Assembly: GCF_019599145.1 (NCBI RefSeq)
Contig: NZ_CP080647.1
Coordinates: 1,054,001-1,118,000, forward strand
Length of the DNA stretch: 64,000 bases
Direction: 5' to 3'
From: Streptomyces akebiae
GTDB lineage: Bacteria > Actinomycetota > Actinomycetes > Streptomycetales > Streptomycetaceae
Part shown: piece by piece, positions 8,136 through 19,357 of the stretch
Numbering within the stretch: the stretch's first letter is position 1
How the letters are laid out: every line of letters begins with the position of its first letter
Position numbers and translations under genes: made by a program
The notes under the pieces: generated by a model
What the model was told of the DNA's origin: nothing
What the model saw: only the letters and a program-made list of their open reading frames with translations
The model's database searches: none

Positions 8136-10040
8136 CTAGGCCACCGCGACCGGTGCTTCCGCCCCGGGTTCGTGGGCCGTCGACCTCTCGAACTGGGTCC
8201 GGTACAGCTCCGCGTAGCGTCCGCCCGCCGCGAGCAATTCCTCGTGCCGGCCACGCTCCACGATCCGGCCCGCCTCGACGACGAGGATCTGGTCGGCGGT
8301 GCGCACGGTCGACAGGCGGTGGGCGATGACCACGGCGGTCCTGCCCTCCAGCGCCTCCGCGAGGGCCTCCTGGACGGCGGCCTCCGAGGTGTTGTCGAGG
8401 TGGGCGGTGGCCTCGTCGAGGATCACGACGCGCTGGCGGGCCAGGAGCAGCCGGGCGATCGTCATGCGCTGGCGTTCGCCGCCGGAGAGCCGGTAGCCGC
8501 GTTCGCCGACGACGGTGTCGAGTTCGTCGGGCAGGGCGCGTACGAGGTCGTCGAGGCGGGCCCGGCGCAGGACGTCCCACAGGTCGTCGTCGCCGGCGTC
8601 GGGGCGGGCGAGGAGCAGGTTGGCGCGGACGGTGTCGTGGAAGAGGTGGCCGTCCTGGGTGACCATGCCGAGGGTGCCGCGCAGCGATGCCGCGCTGAGG
8701 TCGCGTACGTCGACGCCGCCGATGCGGACCGTGCCCGCGTCCGCGTCGTAGAGCCGGGGCAGCAGTTGGGCGACGGTGGACTTGCCGGCGCCCGAGGAGC
8801 CGACGAGGGCGACGGTCTGGCCGGGTTCGGCGCGGAAGGAGACGCCGTGCAGGACCTCGGTGCCGCCCCGGGTGTCGAGGGAGGCCACCTCCTCCAGTGA
8901 GGCGAGGGAGACCTTGTCGGCGGACGGGTAGCCGAAACGGACGTCGTCGAACTCGACGGCCACCGGGCCCTCGGGGACCTCGCGGGCGTCCGGTTTCTCC
9001 TCGATGAGCGGCTTGAGGTCCAGTACCTCGAAGACGCGCTCGAAGCTCACCAGGGCGCTCATGACCTCGACGCGTGCCCCGGCCAACGCGGTCAGCGGTG
9101 CGTACAGCCGGGTCAGCAGCAGGGCCAGGGACACGATCGCGCCCGCCTCCAGGGCGCCTCGCAGCGCGAACCATCCGCCGAGGCCGTACACCAGGGCGAG
9201 CGCGAGGGCCGAGACGAGGGTGAGGGCGGTGATGAACGCCGACTGTGCCATCGCCGTACGGATGCCGATGTCCCGTACCCGGCGGGCCCGTTCGGCGAAC
9301 TCGGCGGATTCGTCGTCGGGCCGGCCGAAGAGCTTGACGAGGGTGGCGCCGGGGGCGGAGAAGCGCTCGGTCATCCGGGTGCCCATGGCCGCGTTGAGGT
9401 CGGCCGCCTCCCGCTGCAGCCGGGCCATGCGCCGGCCCATGCGCCGGGCGGGGATCACGAAGACGGGCAGCAGGACGAGGGAGAGCAGGGTGATCTGCCA
9501 GGAGAGGGTGAGCATGACGGCGAGGGTGAGCAGCAGGGTGACGATGTTGCCGACCACTCCGGACAGGGTGTTGCTGAAGGCGCGTTGGGCACCGATGACG
9601 TCGTTGTTGAGACGACTGACGAGCGCTCCCGTACGAGTACGTGTGAAGAACGCGACCGGCATGCGCTGCACATGATCGAAGACGGCGGTTCGCAGATCGA
9701 GGATGAGACCCTCGCCGAGGGTCGCCGACAGACGTCGGGCCAGGAGGCCGAGCGCCGCCTCGGCGACGGCGATGACGGCGATGAGCATGGCAAGGCGGAC
9801 GACGAGGTCCTCGTCCCCGTCCGAGACGATCACGTCCACGACGTTCCCCGCGAGCACCGGCGTCGCCACGGCGAGCAGCGCGGTCACGACGCTGAGGCCG
9901 ACGAACCACGCGATACGGCGACGATGTGGACGGGCGAAGGCTCCGATACGCCGTAGCGTGGTCCGGGCGAGGGGGCGGCTGTGCTGCTGGGCGGTCATCA
10001 TGCCCTGCAGCTGGGTCCAGGCGGTGGTCTCCATACTCAT
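8136..10040 (-). CDS. ABC exporter, fused membrane and ATPase domains
   Basis: 634 residues from ATG 10040. The N-terminal half is an exporter-type six-helix domain (from about residue 25). The C-terminal ATPase has Walker A (GSSGAGKST), the signature LSGGERQRM, Walker B (RVVILDEATAHLD) and the H-loop (AHRLST). It should work as a homodimer or with a partner half-transporter, exporting drugs, lipids or peptides; the substrate is unknown. The start is chosen because a MerR-type promoter ends one to two bases upstream, which would give a leaderless mRNA; a longer frame upstream would run through that promoter. No MerR-family gene is adjacent. MerR/SoxR-type control suggests induction by a redox-active or toxic compound. 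Confidence 0.88.
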   Translation of the reverse strand: MSMETTAWTQLQGMMTAQQHSRPLARTTLRRIGAFARPHRRRIAWFVGLSVVTALLAVATPVLAGNVVDVIVSDGDEDLVVRLAMLIAVIAVAEAALGLLARRLSATLGEGLILDLRTAVFDHVQRMPVAFFTRTRTGALVSRLNNDVIGAQRAFSNTLSGVVGNIVTLLLTLAVMLTLSWQITLLSLVLLPVFVIPARRMGRRMARLQREAADLNAAMGTRMTERFSAPGATLVKLFGRPDDESAEFAERARRVRDIGIRTAMAQSAFITALTLVSALALALVYGLGGWFALRGALEAGAIVSLALLLTRLYAPLTALAGARVEVMSALVSFERVFEVLDLKPLIEEKPDAREVPEGPVAVEFDDVRFGYPSADKVSLASLEEVASLDTRGGTEVLHGVSFRAEPGQTVALVGSSGAGKSTVAQLLPRLYDADAGTVRIGGVDVRDLSAASLRGTLGMVTQDGHLFHDTVRANLLLARPDAGDDDLWDVLRRARLDDLVRALPDELDTVVGERGYRLSGGERQRMTIARLLLARQRVVILDEATAHLDNTSEAAVQEALAEALEGRTAVVIAHRLSTVRTADQILVVEAGRIVERGRHEELLAAGGRYAELYRTQFERSTAHEPGAEAPVAVA

Positions 10041-10047
10041 ACGGACG

Positions 10048-10078
10048 ACGCTAGGACCTCGACCAAACTTGAGGTCAA
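10048..10078 (-). promoter_or_regulatory. MerR-type promoter with 19-bp spacer
   Basis: On the minus strand: -35 TTGACC (10078-10073), a 19-bp spacer, -10 TAGCGT (10053-10048). The spacer holds the dyad GACCTC (10076-10071) and GAGGTC (10060-10055). Overlong 19-bp spacing with a dyad between the hexamers is the hallmark of promoters activated by MerR-family proteins. The dyad resembles, but does not match exactly, the SoxR box CCTCAAGTT-N-AACTTGAGG. Transcription would start at or next to the ATG at 10040. Confidence 0.65.
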
Positions 10079-10184
10079 GCGTATTTCGGCGCATGCCGGA
10101 GTGCGGTGGAAGTCCGCCACCGGTCAGCGGCCGTCCCCGCGCCCGCAACCCGCTGTTGGCCGGGCGCGGAAAGCCTCTTCCGGT

Positions 10185-11146
10185 GTGACAGCGACACAGC
10201 TTCCCCGACCACTCACCAGGCGCGTGCCGGTACGGCGGATCCTCTGTCTGCTTCCCCTCGCACTGGTCCTGGTGGTGGCGGTGCCGCACCGTTCCGTGCT
10301 CGTCGAGGGCTTCGCCCATCTGGCCACCGCGCGGTGGCCGTGGCTGGTCGCCGCGGTCGGTGTGACGTGTCTGACCTGGGTCGCGGCGGCCTGACCCGGC
10401 AGGGGGCGCTCGTCGAGCGGCTGCCCGTGCGGCGGTTGCCGGCCACCCAGTTCGCGGCGGGCGCGGCGAACCAGCTGCTGCCGACGGGCCTGGGCGCGAG
10501 TGCGGTGAACCTGCGGTTCATGATGGTGTGCGGGGTGTCGGCGGCCCGTTCGTCGGCGGCGCTCGCGCTGTATCTGCTGGCTGAATCCGTCGCACGGGTC
10601 GGCCTGCTGCCGGCCCTGCTGGGGGCGTTCCCCGGGGCGCTGCGGCTCGGTCCGCTCCTGCCCGTCGGCACCTCGACTCCCTTGCTCGTCACGGCCGTCG
10701 TCGTCGGGTGCGGCGCCGTGGCCGTGGTGTTCCTGGTACGACGTCCGCGTGCGGCCGTGTCCGGTTTCGTACGCACCGCGCCGGGCGAGGCCCGAGCGGT
10801 GCACGCGCGCCCGGCGCAGGTGCTGGCGCTGTGGGGCGGCTCGCTGGCGTTCCCGGCGCTCCAAGCGGGTGTACTGGTCACCGTGGGGCTGGCGTTGGGG
10901 CTCGACATCCCCGTGACGCACATGGCGCTCGCCCATCTCGCCGCCACGGTGGCGGTCGCCCTCGTCCCGACGCCGGGCGGCCTCGGGTCGGTCGAGGCAG
11001 CGCTCGTGGTCGCCCTGGTGGCGGCCGGTGGCCCGGTGACCGTGGCGACCGCCGTGGTGCCGGCGTTCCGGATCATCACGGTCTGGCTGCCGTTGCTGCC
11101 GGGGGCGTTGACGCCGGGTGCGCTGGTCCGGCTGAAGGTGATCTGA
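10185..11146 (+). pseudogene. Flippase-like (LPG synthase TM / UPF0104) membrane protein, frameshifted
   Basis: The N-terminal part (GTG 10185, first helix LCLLPLALVLVVAVP) ends at a stop at 10392, just after LTWVAAA. The remainder continues in another frame from LTRQGALVERLPVRRL to a stop at 11146, with the family motif FAAGAANQLLPTGLGASAVNLRF and the C-terminal LVPTPGGLGSVEAALV. Losing one base near 10391 explains the break. The family (PF03706) comprises polytopic proteins related to the flippase domain of MprF. Apart from the single shift the sequence is well conserved, so a sequencing error or a very recent mutation is possible. It is divergent from the ABC exporter. Confidence 0.7.
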
Positions 11147-11414
11147 GGCGGAGGCCGTCCTACCGCCGAGCACATCCGGACATTCCCGGGGGCACGGGGC
11201 CTGCCGTCGGCCGATCCACGCAGGTCCGGTGCCGATCAGCCGTGCGGATACGGCAGGATGAGCGGTCGCGCCGGATGTCGTACACGCGTCCGGGCAGGCG
11301 AGAACGTGCACTTCGGATTCGAGCAGGTGGCATGGTGACGACACATCACATACGGCCCTCGGGACACGACATACGGTTCCCCGGCCGCTCCCCGCGTCCC
11401 TCGGGAGGCGGGCG
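11147..11414. other. Intergenic region, nothing identified
   Basis: About 270 bases between the flippase-like gene and the MscS gene. No gene, strong hairpin or recognisable operator seen. Confidence 0.4.
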
Positions 11415-12497
11415 ATGACCCGGACCCTCACCCTCGACGACTATCTCGTGGCCGGAATCATCCTGGTCGCGGGCCTGTTGGCCGCCTTCCTGCTGCGGCT
11501 GCTGCTGCGCTGGCTCGGCGGTCACGCGACGAAGACCCGCTGGGGCGGTGACGACGTCATCGTCGACACGCTGCGCTCGCTGGTGCCCTGGAGCGCGTTC
11601 GTCGGCGGCGCGGCGGCCGCGGCGGCGGTGCTGCCGCTGACGAAGACCGTGCAGCACAACGTGAACCAGTGTCTGACGGTGCTGTTCATCCTCGTCGCCA
11701 CGGTCACGGCGGCCCGGGTGATCGCCGGTCTGGTGCGTACGCTCGCCCAGTCCCGGGCCGGGGTCGCGGGCTCGGTCACGATCTTCGTGAACATCACCCG
11801 GGTCACGGTCCTCGCGATCGGTGTCCTGGTGATCCTCCAGACCCTGGGCATCCCGATCGCCCCGCTGGTCACCGCCCTCGGCGTCGGCGGTCTCGCGGTG
11901 GCCCTGGCGCTCCAGGACACCCTCGCCAACCTCTTCGCGGGCATCCACATCCTCGCTTCGAAGACGGTCCAGCCGGGCGACTACATCAAGCTGAGCAGTG
12001 GCGAGGAGGGCTATGTCGTCGACATCAACTGGCGGCAGACGACGATCAAGTCGCTCTCCAACAACCTGGTGATCATCCCCAACGGTCAGCTCGCCGGCAC
12101 CAACATGACCAACTTCAACCAGCCCGAGCAGGACATGACCCTGCTGGTGCAGGTGGGCGTCGGCTACGACAGCGACCTGGAGCATGTCGAGCGGGTCACC
12201 AACGAGGTCATCGCCGAGACGATGAAGGAGGTCGAGGGCGCGGTCCCCGACCATGAGCCGGCCGTCCGGTTCCACACCTTCGGCGACTCGCGCATCGGGA
12301 TGACCGTGATCCTCGGGGTCGGCGAGTTCAGCGACCAGTACCGGATCAAGCACGAGTTCATCAAGCGCCTGCACAGGCGCTATCGCGCCGAGGGCATCAG
12401 CGTGCCGGTGCCGCGGCGGGCGATCACCCTCCAGCCGGCCGGAACGACGGTCGAGATCCCCCACCAACGAGAATCGACGATCGAGCTCGCGCCGTAG
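11415..12497 (+). CDS. MscS-family mechanosensitive channel
   Basis: 360 residues; ATG 11415 follows GGAGGCGGGCG. Two to three N-terminal membrane helices precede the pore-lining helix, readable as LGIPIAPLVTALGVGGLAVALALQ with small residues spaced as in MscS TM3. Then comes the beta domain (VQPGDYIKL, GYVVDINWRQTTIKSL, VIIPNGQLAGTNMTNF) and an alpha-beta C-terminal domain. MscS channels open under membrane tension and release solutes on osmotic downshift. Encoded alone; the gap to icd is about 180 bases and contains a repetitive palindrome. Confidence 0.88.
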   Translation: MTRTLTLDDYLVAGIILVAGLLAAFLLRLLLRWLGGHATKTRWGGDDVIVDTLRSLVPWSAFVGGAAAAAAVLPLTKTVQHNVNQCLTVLFILVATVTAARVIAGLVRTLAQSRAGVAGSVTIFVNITRVTVLAIGVLVILQTLGIPIAPLVTALGVGGLAVALALQDTLANLFAGIHILASKTVQPGDYIKLSSGEEGYVVDINWRQTTIKSLSNNLVIIPNGQLAGTNMTNFNQPEQDMTLLVQVGVGYDSDLEHVERVTNEVIAETMKEVEGAVPDHEPAVRFHTFGDSRIGMTVILGVGEFSDQYRIKHEFIKRLHRRYRAEGISVPVPRRAITLQPAGTTVEIPHQRESTIELAP

Positions 12498-12509
12498 CCG
12501 GCTCCGCCC

Positions 12510-14898
<2,389 letters not shown>

Positions 14899-14917
14899 GC
14901 CGTCGCCCGCGCATGAC

Positions 14918-14955
14918 GCCGACCCCGGCCGGGACCACTCCCGGCCGGGGTCGGC
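14918..14955. terminator. Bidirectional terminator after icd
   Basis: Perfect 17-bp arms (14918-14934 and 14939-14955) around a CCAC loop, between the convergent icd and esterase genes. Confidence 0.88.
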
Positions 14956-14977
14956 CGCTTTCCCCCCGGCTCCGCGC

Positions 14978-15946
14978 TCAGTCGGTGCCGAGCGCCGTGC
15001 GCAGGGTGCTGATCGCCTGCCCGATGGCGGCCTCGGCCGCGTGCGTCCCGCGCAGGGCGTCGAGCATCACGAAGTCGTGGATGATGCCCTGGTAGCGCAC
15101 CGCGGTCACCGGCACCCCCGCTTCGCGGAGCTTGTCCGCGTACGCCTCACCCTCGTCGCGCAGGACGTCGGCCTCGGCGGTGATCACCAGGGCCGGCGGC
15201 AGCCCCTGGAGCTCCTCGGGAGTGGCGCGCAGCGGTGAGGCGGTGATCTCGGCGCGCTCCTTCTCGCTGGTCGTGTACTGGTCCCAGAACCACCGCATGG
15301 CGTCGCGCCGCAGGAAGTAGCCCTCGGCGAACCGCTGGTAGGAGCCGGTGTCGAAGGCGGCGTCGGTGACCGGGTAGAAGAGCACCTGCTGGACCAGGGG
15401 CACATCGCCCCGCTCCTTGGCCATCAGGGTCAGCGCGGCGGTCATGTTGCCGCCGACGGAGTCACCGGCCACGGCGATCCGGGTGGCGTCCAGGCCACGG
15501 CCGGCGCCCTCGGCGACGATCCAGCGGGCCACCGCGTAGTTCTGCTCGACGGCGACCGGATAACGGGCCTCGGGCGAGAGGTCGTACTCGGGGAAGACGA
15601 TCGCGGCCCGCGCGCCCACGGCCAGCTCGCGCACCAGCCGGTCATGGGTGTGCGCGTTGCCGAACACCCAGCCCGCGCCGTGGATGTAGAGGATCACCGG
15701 CAGCACGCCCTCGGCTCCCGCCGGGCGGACGACACGTGCCCTGACCTCGCCGGTGGGCCCTCCCGGCACGGTCACCCACTCCTCGTCCACGGCCGGCTTC
15801 TCGATGTCGCCCGACTGCACCTCGTCGACGACCTTGCGGCCCTCGACCGGCCCGAGGTCGAAGAGGTACGGCGGGTTCGCGGTCGCCTCCGCGAAGGCCG
15901 CCGCGGCGGGTTCGAGGACGGGAGGGCGGTGGGTGGTCTCGGTCAT
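14978..15946 (-). CDS. Alpha/beta hydrolase, esterase/lipase of the HSL family
   Basis: 322 residues from ATG 15946, with GAGGAG 7 bases upstream. The HSL-type oxyanion loop appears as HGAGW (usual HGGGW), the nucleophile elbow as GDSVGG, the acid in ITAEADVLRDE and the histidine in IIHDFVM. Short-chain ester or carboxylester hydrolysis in the cytoplasm is the expected activity; no signal peptide is present. It diverges from an OhrR-type regulator with a palindrome between them, so the esterase is probably induced by whatever oxidises or binds that regulator. No Ohr peroxidase gene is adjacent. Confidence 0.85.
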   Translation of the reverse strand: MTETTHRPPVLEPAAAAFAEATANPPYLFDLGPVEGRKVVDEVQSGDIEKPAVDEEWVTVPGGPTGEVRARVVRPAGAEGVLPVILYIHGAGWVFGNAHTHDRLVRELAVGARAAIVFPEYDLSPEARYPVAVEQNYAVARWIVAEGAGRGLDATRIAVAGDSVGGNMTAALTLMAKERGDVPLVQQVLFYPVTDAAFDTGSYQRFAEGYFLRRDAMRWFWDQYTTSEKERAEITASPLRATPEELQGLPPALVITAEADVLRDEGEAYADKLREAGVPVTAVRYQGIIHDFVMLDALRGTHAAEAAIGQAISTLRTALGTD

Positions 15947-16032
15947 GACGATCTCCTCGAAACGGGTGCCGCGGGCAGGCTTCGGCCGACGTCGTTCGCC
16001 GGGTCGGCGGCACCCCATGACAGTAGCGCGCC

Positions 16033-16053
16033 ATTAAGTCGTGCACAACTAAT
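16033..16053. promoter_or_regulatory. MarR/OhrR-type operator candidate
   Basis: The 14-bp near-palindrome AGTCGTGCACAACT (16037-16050), centred on GTGCAC and flanked by ATTA and AAT, lies in the 185-bp divergent region between the esterase and the OhrR-like gene. One base pair breaks the symmetry. Size and centre suit a MarR-family dimer. Confidence 0.5.
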
Positions 16054-16131
16054 ACGCACACGATCTACTATCGCTCGATCATTTCGTGCCCGATACAATG
16101 AGGGCGTTCGCAGGTAGGGTGGGAGATCGTC

Positions 16132-16641
16132 ATGCAGAGCACGGGACCGAGGAGCGACACCGTGAGCACAGCCGGCGACATCGTGACCGCCGCCGGGGCG
16201 GACCCGGCACCGGGGCACACGCTGCTCCTGGACGACCAGCTCTGCTTCGCCCTGTACGCCGCCTCGCGCGCGGTCACGGCCCGCTACCGACCACTCCTCG
16301 ACGAGCTGGGGCTGACCTATCCGCAGTACCTCGTCATGCTGGTGCTCTGGGAGCAGGACTCGATCTCCGTGCGCGACCTGGGCACGGCGCTCCAGTTGGA
16401 GTCCAGCACCCTCTCCCCGCTGCTGAAACGCCTGGAAGCCGGCGGCCTGCTGCGCCGCGAGCGCCGCACGGACGACGAGCGCTCCGTCGCCATCCGCCTC
16501 ACCGACTCCGGTGCCCGGCTGGAGGAGCGGGCCCGGAGCGTCCCCGTGGACATCGGCGAGGCCATGGGGCTGTCCCCCGAACAGCACACCCTGACCAAGC
16601 AGTTGCTGCGGCTGCTCACGGCGAACGTCAGCCGTACGTGA
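16132..16641 (+). CDS. OhrR-type MarR-family regulator
   Basis: 169 residues from ATG 16132, with GGTGGGAG 5-12 bases upstream; the N-terminal 30 residues are a non-conserved tail. The core LDDQLCFALYAASRAV carries the single cysteine that in Bacillus OhrR is oxidised by organic hydroperoxides. YRPLLDELGLTYPQYLVML has the two tyrosines that hydrogen-bond it. The winged helix follows (LGTALQLESSTLSPLLKRLEAGG, RRERRTDDERSV). This is therefore a one-Cys peroxide-sensing repressor by family, though the divergent partner is an esterase and not Ohr. The regulated stress (organic peroxide, quinone or hypochlorite) is not determined by sequence. Confidence 0.82.
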   Translation: MQSTGPRSDTVSTAGDIVTAAGADPAPGHTLLLDDQLCFALYAASRAVTARYRPLLDELGLTYPQYLVMLVLWEQDSISVRDLGTALQLESSTLSPLLKRLEAGGLLRRERRTDDERSVAIRLTDSGARLEERARSVPVDIGEAMGLSPEQHTLTKQLLRLLTANVSRT

Positions 16642-16662
16642 CCGGGCCCGGGTTTCCGCGCC

Positions 16663-17646
16663 TCAGTTCGCGGCGTCGAGCCTGAGCCGCTGTTCCCGCG
16701 TCAGCTCCAGCTCCACCGCATCCAGGTTCTCCTCCAACTGCGCCACCGACGACACCCCGGTCAACGGAACGATCGGGAACCGGCCCCCCAACTGCCAGGC
16801 GAGCACCACCTGGTTGACGGTCGCGCCGGTCTCCCGCGCCACCTCGCCGAGCACCTTCGTCCGTGTGGTGGTGCCCGGGTGGTCGTAGTCCGACGGCAGC
16901 CTGTCCGGCCGTACGTAACCGCCCTTGAGCAGCGGTGAGTAGGCGACCAGAGTGAGGTCGGGCTCGGCCTCCAGATAGCTCAGCAGCTCGGCGGTGGTCG
17001 CGCCCAGGGTGCCGTCCGCCCAGAGGTCGCCCGGGACGTCGGTCCGCGGCCGCAGATAGCTGTGGTGGTACTGGAGCACCTCGTACCCGGGCAGACCGGT
17101 GGCGGCGGCGAGGGCGCGCGCCCGCTCCACCCGCCACACGGCGTGGTTGCTCACGCCGAGCAGCCCGACCGTGCCCTGCGCGACGAGACCCGCGAAGCCT
17201 TCGACGGTCTCCCGCAGCGGCACCGTACGGTCCTCGATGTGGGCGTAGAGCAGGTCCAGTCGCTCCACCCCGAGCCGTTCCCGGCTGCGCTCCGCCGACT
17301 CCCGGATCGCCTCGGCCGACAGGCCCTCCGCGTTGTCGACATAGCTGGTGCCGGGCGCCAGGGGCCGGGCGCCGAGCTTGGTGGCGATGACGATCTCGTC
17401 GCCGATCCCCCGGCTGCGCCGCCACCGGCCGAGCAGTTCCTCGCTCTGCCCGCCCTGCCCACCGTCGGTCCAGAAGGCGTAGTTGTCGGAGGTGTCGATG
17501 AAATTCCCGCCCGCCTCGACGTAGCGGTCGAGTATCGCGAAGGACGTCCTGTCGTCCGTCCGCGAACCGAACAGCATCGCGCCCAGCGCGAGCACACTGA
17601 CCTCGCGACGGGTCCCGGGGTCACTGCCGATCGTGCGGTACCTCAT
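16663..17646 (-). CDS. Aldo/keto reductase
   Basis: 327 residues from ATG 17646, with GGAGG about 8 bases upstream. TIM-barrel NADPH-dependent carbonyl reductase. Catalytic residues are visible: Asp and Tyr in NFIDTSDNYA, Lys in IVIATKLGARP, and His in YAHIEDRTVP. The C-terminal NADPH site reads PIVPLTGVSSVAQLEENL. The stop lies 21 bases from the stop of the convergent OhrR-like gene. Start is 150 bases from the divergent GH43 gene, so a role in sugar metabolism is possible but unproved; many such reductases act on sugars or xenobiotic aldehydes. Confidence 0.9.
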   Translation of the reverse strand: MRYRTIGSDPGTRREVSVLALGAMLFGSRTDDRTSFAILDRYVEAGGNFIDTSDNYAFWTDGGQGGQSEELLGRWRRSRGIGDEIVIATKLGARPLAPGTSYVDNAEGLSAEAIRESAERSRERLGVERLDLLYAHIEDRTVPLRETVEGFAGLVAQGTVGLLGVSNHAVWRVERARALAAATGLPGYEVLQYHHSYLRPRTDVPGDLWADGTLGATTAELLSYLEAEPDLTLVAYSPLLKGGYVRPDRLPSDYDHPGTTTRTKVLGEVARETGATVNQVVLAWQLGGRFPIVPLTGVSSVAQLEENLDAVELELTREQRLRLDAAN

Positions 17647-17796
17647 GCCGTTGCCTCCGTTCCGCCCGGCTCTCGGGCCTGCACGGGAGTCTTCAACTTG
17701 AAGCGCACGCGAAGTCAACGCCCTTCGCCGGACGGCCGTTCGCCGCGCGCCCGGTCCACACGTTTCACACGTTTCGTCGACCACTATTCTTCGACC

Positions 17797-18825
17797 GTGA
17801 CCGAACCGACGCGCCGTGCTGAGCTGCGGCTTCCCGACATGCCGCTGCACGATCCGTTCGTGGTAGCCGACGACAGGAGCCGCACGTACCACCTCTACAC
17901 GTCCAACGACCCGGCCGTCTCGGGTGTGGACGGCACCGGCACGATGGTCTACCGCAGCGCCGACCTGCGGGACTGGACCCGCCCCGAGGTGGTCTTCCGG
18001 ACGGCCGACCAGCACGGGATCTGGGCGAGCGACGGCGCGTGGGCGCCGGAGGTGCACGCATGGAACGGCCGCTTCTACCTGTTCACCACACTGCATGACG
18101 AGAACAAGCCGCTGAAGGTGCCACCGGCCAACCGTTGGGGCACGCCGTTCCAGCTGCCGAACCACATGCGCGGCACGATCACGGCCGTCTCCGACTCCCT
18201 GTCGGGGCCCTTCACCGTCGTGGACCCCGAACGCCCCACCCCGCCCGAGAACTTGATGACCCTCGACGGCACGCTCTACGTCGACCCGTCCGGGCAGCCC
18301 TGGATGGTGTACGCGCACGAGTGGCTGCAGACCGTGGACGGGACCATGGAGGCGATCCGGCTGGCGCCGGACCTGACCCGGACCATCGGGGATCCGGTCT
18401 TCCTCTTCAAGGCCTCCGACGCCTCCTGGCTCACCGAGCAGATCCCCGGCGGAATGCCGCACCAGCTCGCGCCGTACATCACCGACGGTCCACAGCTGTA
18501 CCGGACACCCGACGACTCCCTGCTGATGCTGTGGTCGACGTACGAGAAGAACGTGGCCGGCGACGACGGCACCATCAGCGGCGGCTATGTACAGACCTAC
18601 GCGGTCTCCAGGTCGGGCGACCTCACGGGGCCGTGGGACCAACGACGGCCGCTGGTGCGGGAGGACAGCGGCCACGGCATGCTGTTCCGCACGTTCGACG
18701 GGCAGTTGATGATGATCGTCCACCGCCCCTTCGAGAACGCCCGGGGCAAGCTCTACGAGATGCGGCTCACCGGCAGCGAGCTGCGCGTGCTGCGCAGGCG
18801 TGCCGATCTCGACGGCGGCGGCTGA
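17797..18825 (+). CDS. Glycoside hydrolase family 43
   Basis: 342 residues from GTG 17797. Five-bladed propeller hydrolase of GH43, typically arabinofuranosidase or xylosidase. The catalytic triad is visible: general-base Asp in MPLHDPFVVAD, the pKa-modulating Asp probably in LDGTLYVDPSGQPWMVYAHEW, and the acid Glu probably among VHAWNGRFYLF or the later propeller strands. There is no signal peptide, so it acts inside the cell on imported oligosaccharides or lacks classical export. A -10-like TATTCT ends six bases before the GTG and suggests a leaderless mRNA. Neighbouring aldo/keto reductase is divergent. Substrate not assigned. Confidence 0.82.
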   Translation: MTEPTRRAELRLPDMPLHDPFVVADDRSRTYHLYTSNDPAVSGVDGTGTMVYRSADLRDWTRPEVVFRTADQHGIWASDGAWAPEVHAWNGRFYLFTTLHDENKPLKVPPANRWGTPFQLPNHMRGTITAVSDSLSGPFTVVDPERPTPPENLMTLDGTLYVDPSGQPWMVYAHEWLQTVDGTMEAIRLAPDLTRTIGDPVFLFKASDASWLTEQIPGGMPHQLAPYITDGPQLYRTPDDSLLMLWSTYEKNVAGDDGTISGGYVQTYAVSRSGDLTGPWDQRRPLVREDSGHGMLFRTFDGQLMMIVHRPFENARGKLYEMRLTGSELRVLRRRADLDGGG

Positions 18826-18849
18826 CCCCGGCACCCCGGAGCACCTCGC

Positions 18850-19357
18850 ATGTCCCTTGCCCCGGGAGAGGCATGCGCGGCTCGGCGTTCGCGGTCGGTA
18901 CCCGGTGCGGACCGCGGCCCGGCCGGTGCGGAGCAGGTCAGGTTCGCGGTCCGGCCGTCGGCGGTGCTGCCGGAGACGAAGTACAGCCACTTGTCCATGT
19001 GTCCGAACGTCTCCTGACCGACCGATCCGTCGACACCGAGGGCGAAGTACCTCTGGAGGGCCTCGGTCGCGGCCTCGGTGTCCGAGCCGAACCTGCCGTC
19101 GATGTCCGAGGCGAGTCCAGGAAGCCGTCCGCCCAGAGGATCTTCTGCCAGAGGCAGGTGGCGTTGGAGTTGGTGTTGGAGTTGGTGCCGGTGACGGTGA
19201 CGGTGACGGTGACGGTGACGGTGACGGTCGACAGGATGCCCTCGTTGCCCCAGTCGTCGATGTGGGTGTCGGCACCGTAGACGTAGGCGAGCCCGCTGTA
19301 CGTCCCGCTCGCGGCGGCCGGCGTGGTCCCGAGCGCGAGGGCGCTCGGCGCACGTTG
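18850..19357 (-). pseudogene. Secreted peptidoglycan-binding-like protein, broken
   Basis: The minus strand reads, directly after the stop of the MarR gene and in the same frame, SALALGTTPAAASGTYSGLA, then ADTHIDDWGNEGILS, a Thr-Val repeat, an Asn/Ser/Thr stretch and CLWQKILWADGFLDS. After a one-base loss near 19110 it continues as DIDGRFGSDTEAATEALQRY and ALGVDGSVGQETFGHMDKWL. The latter is a peptidoglycan-binding domain 1 pattern with a WxxD-type repeat. The start codon and probably most of the signal peptide are missing. The protein would have been exported to bind cell wall. Its abutment on the MarR stop suggests a deletion that removed the promoter and N-terminus. Confidence 0.7.
19191..19226 (+). 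repeat. GTGACG hexamer x6 microsatellite
   Basis: Six perfect copies of GTGACG; on the coding (minus) strand of the pseudogene they encode an alternating Val-Thr linker. Upstream, GTTGGAGTTGGTGTTGGAGTTGGT (two near copies, 19163-19187) encodes the Asn/Thr-rich part. Confidence 0.9.

Noticed and set aside
10055..10076. SoxR box
   Set aside because: Only partly matches CCTCAAGTT-N-AACTTGAGG; assigned to MerR-type in general.
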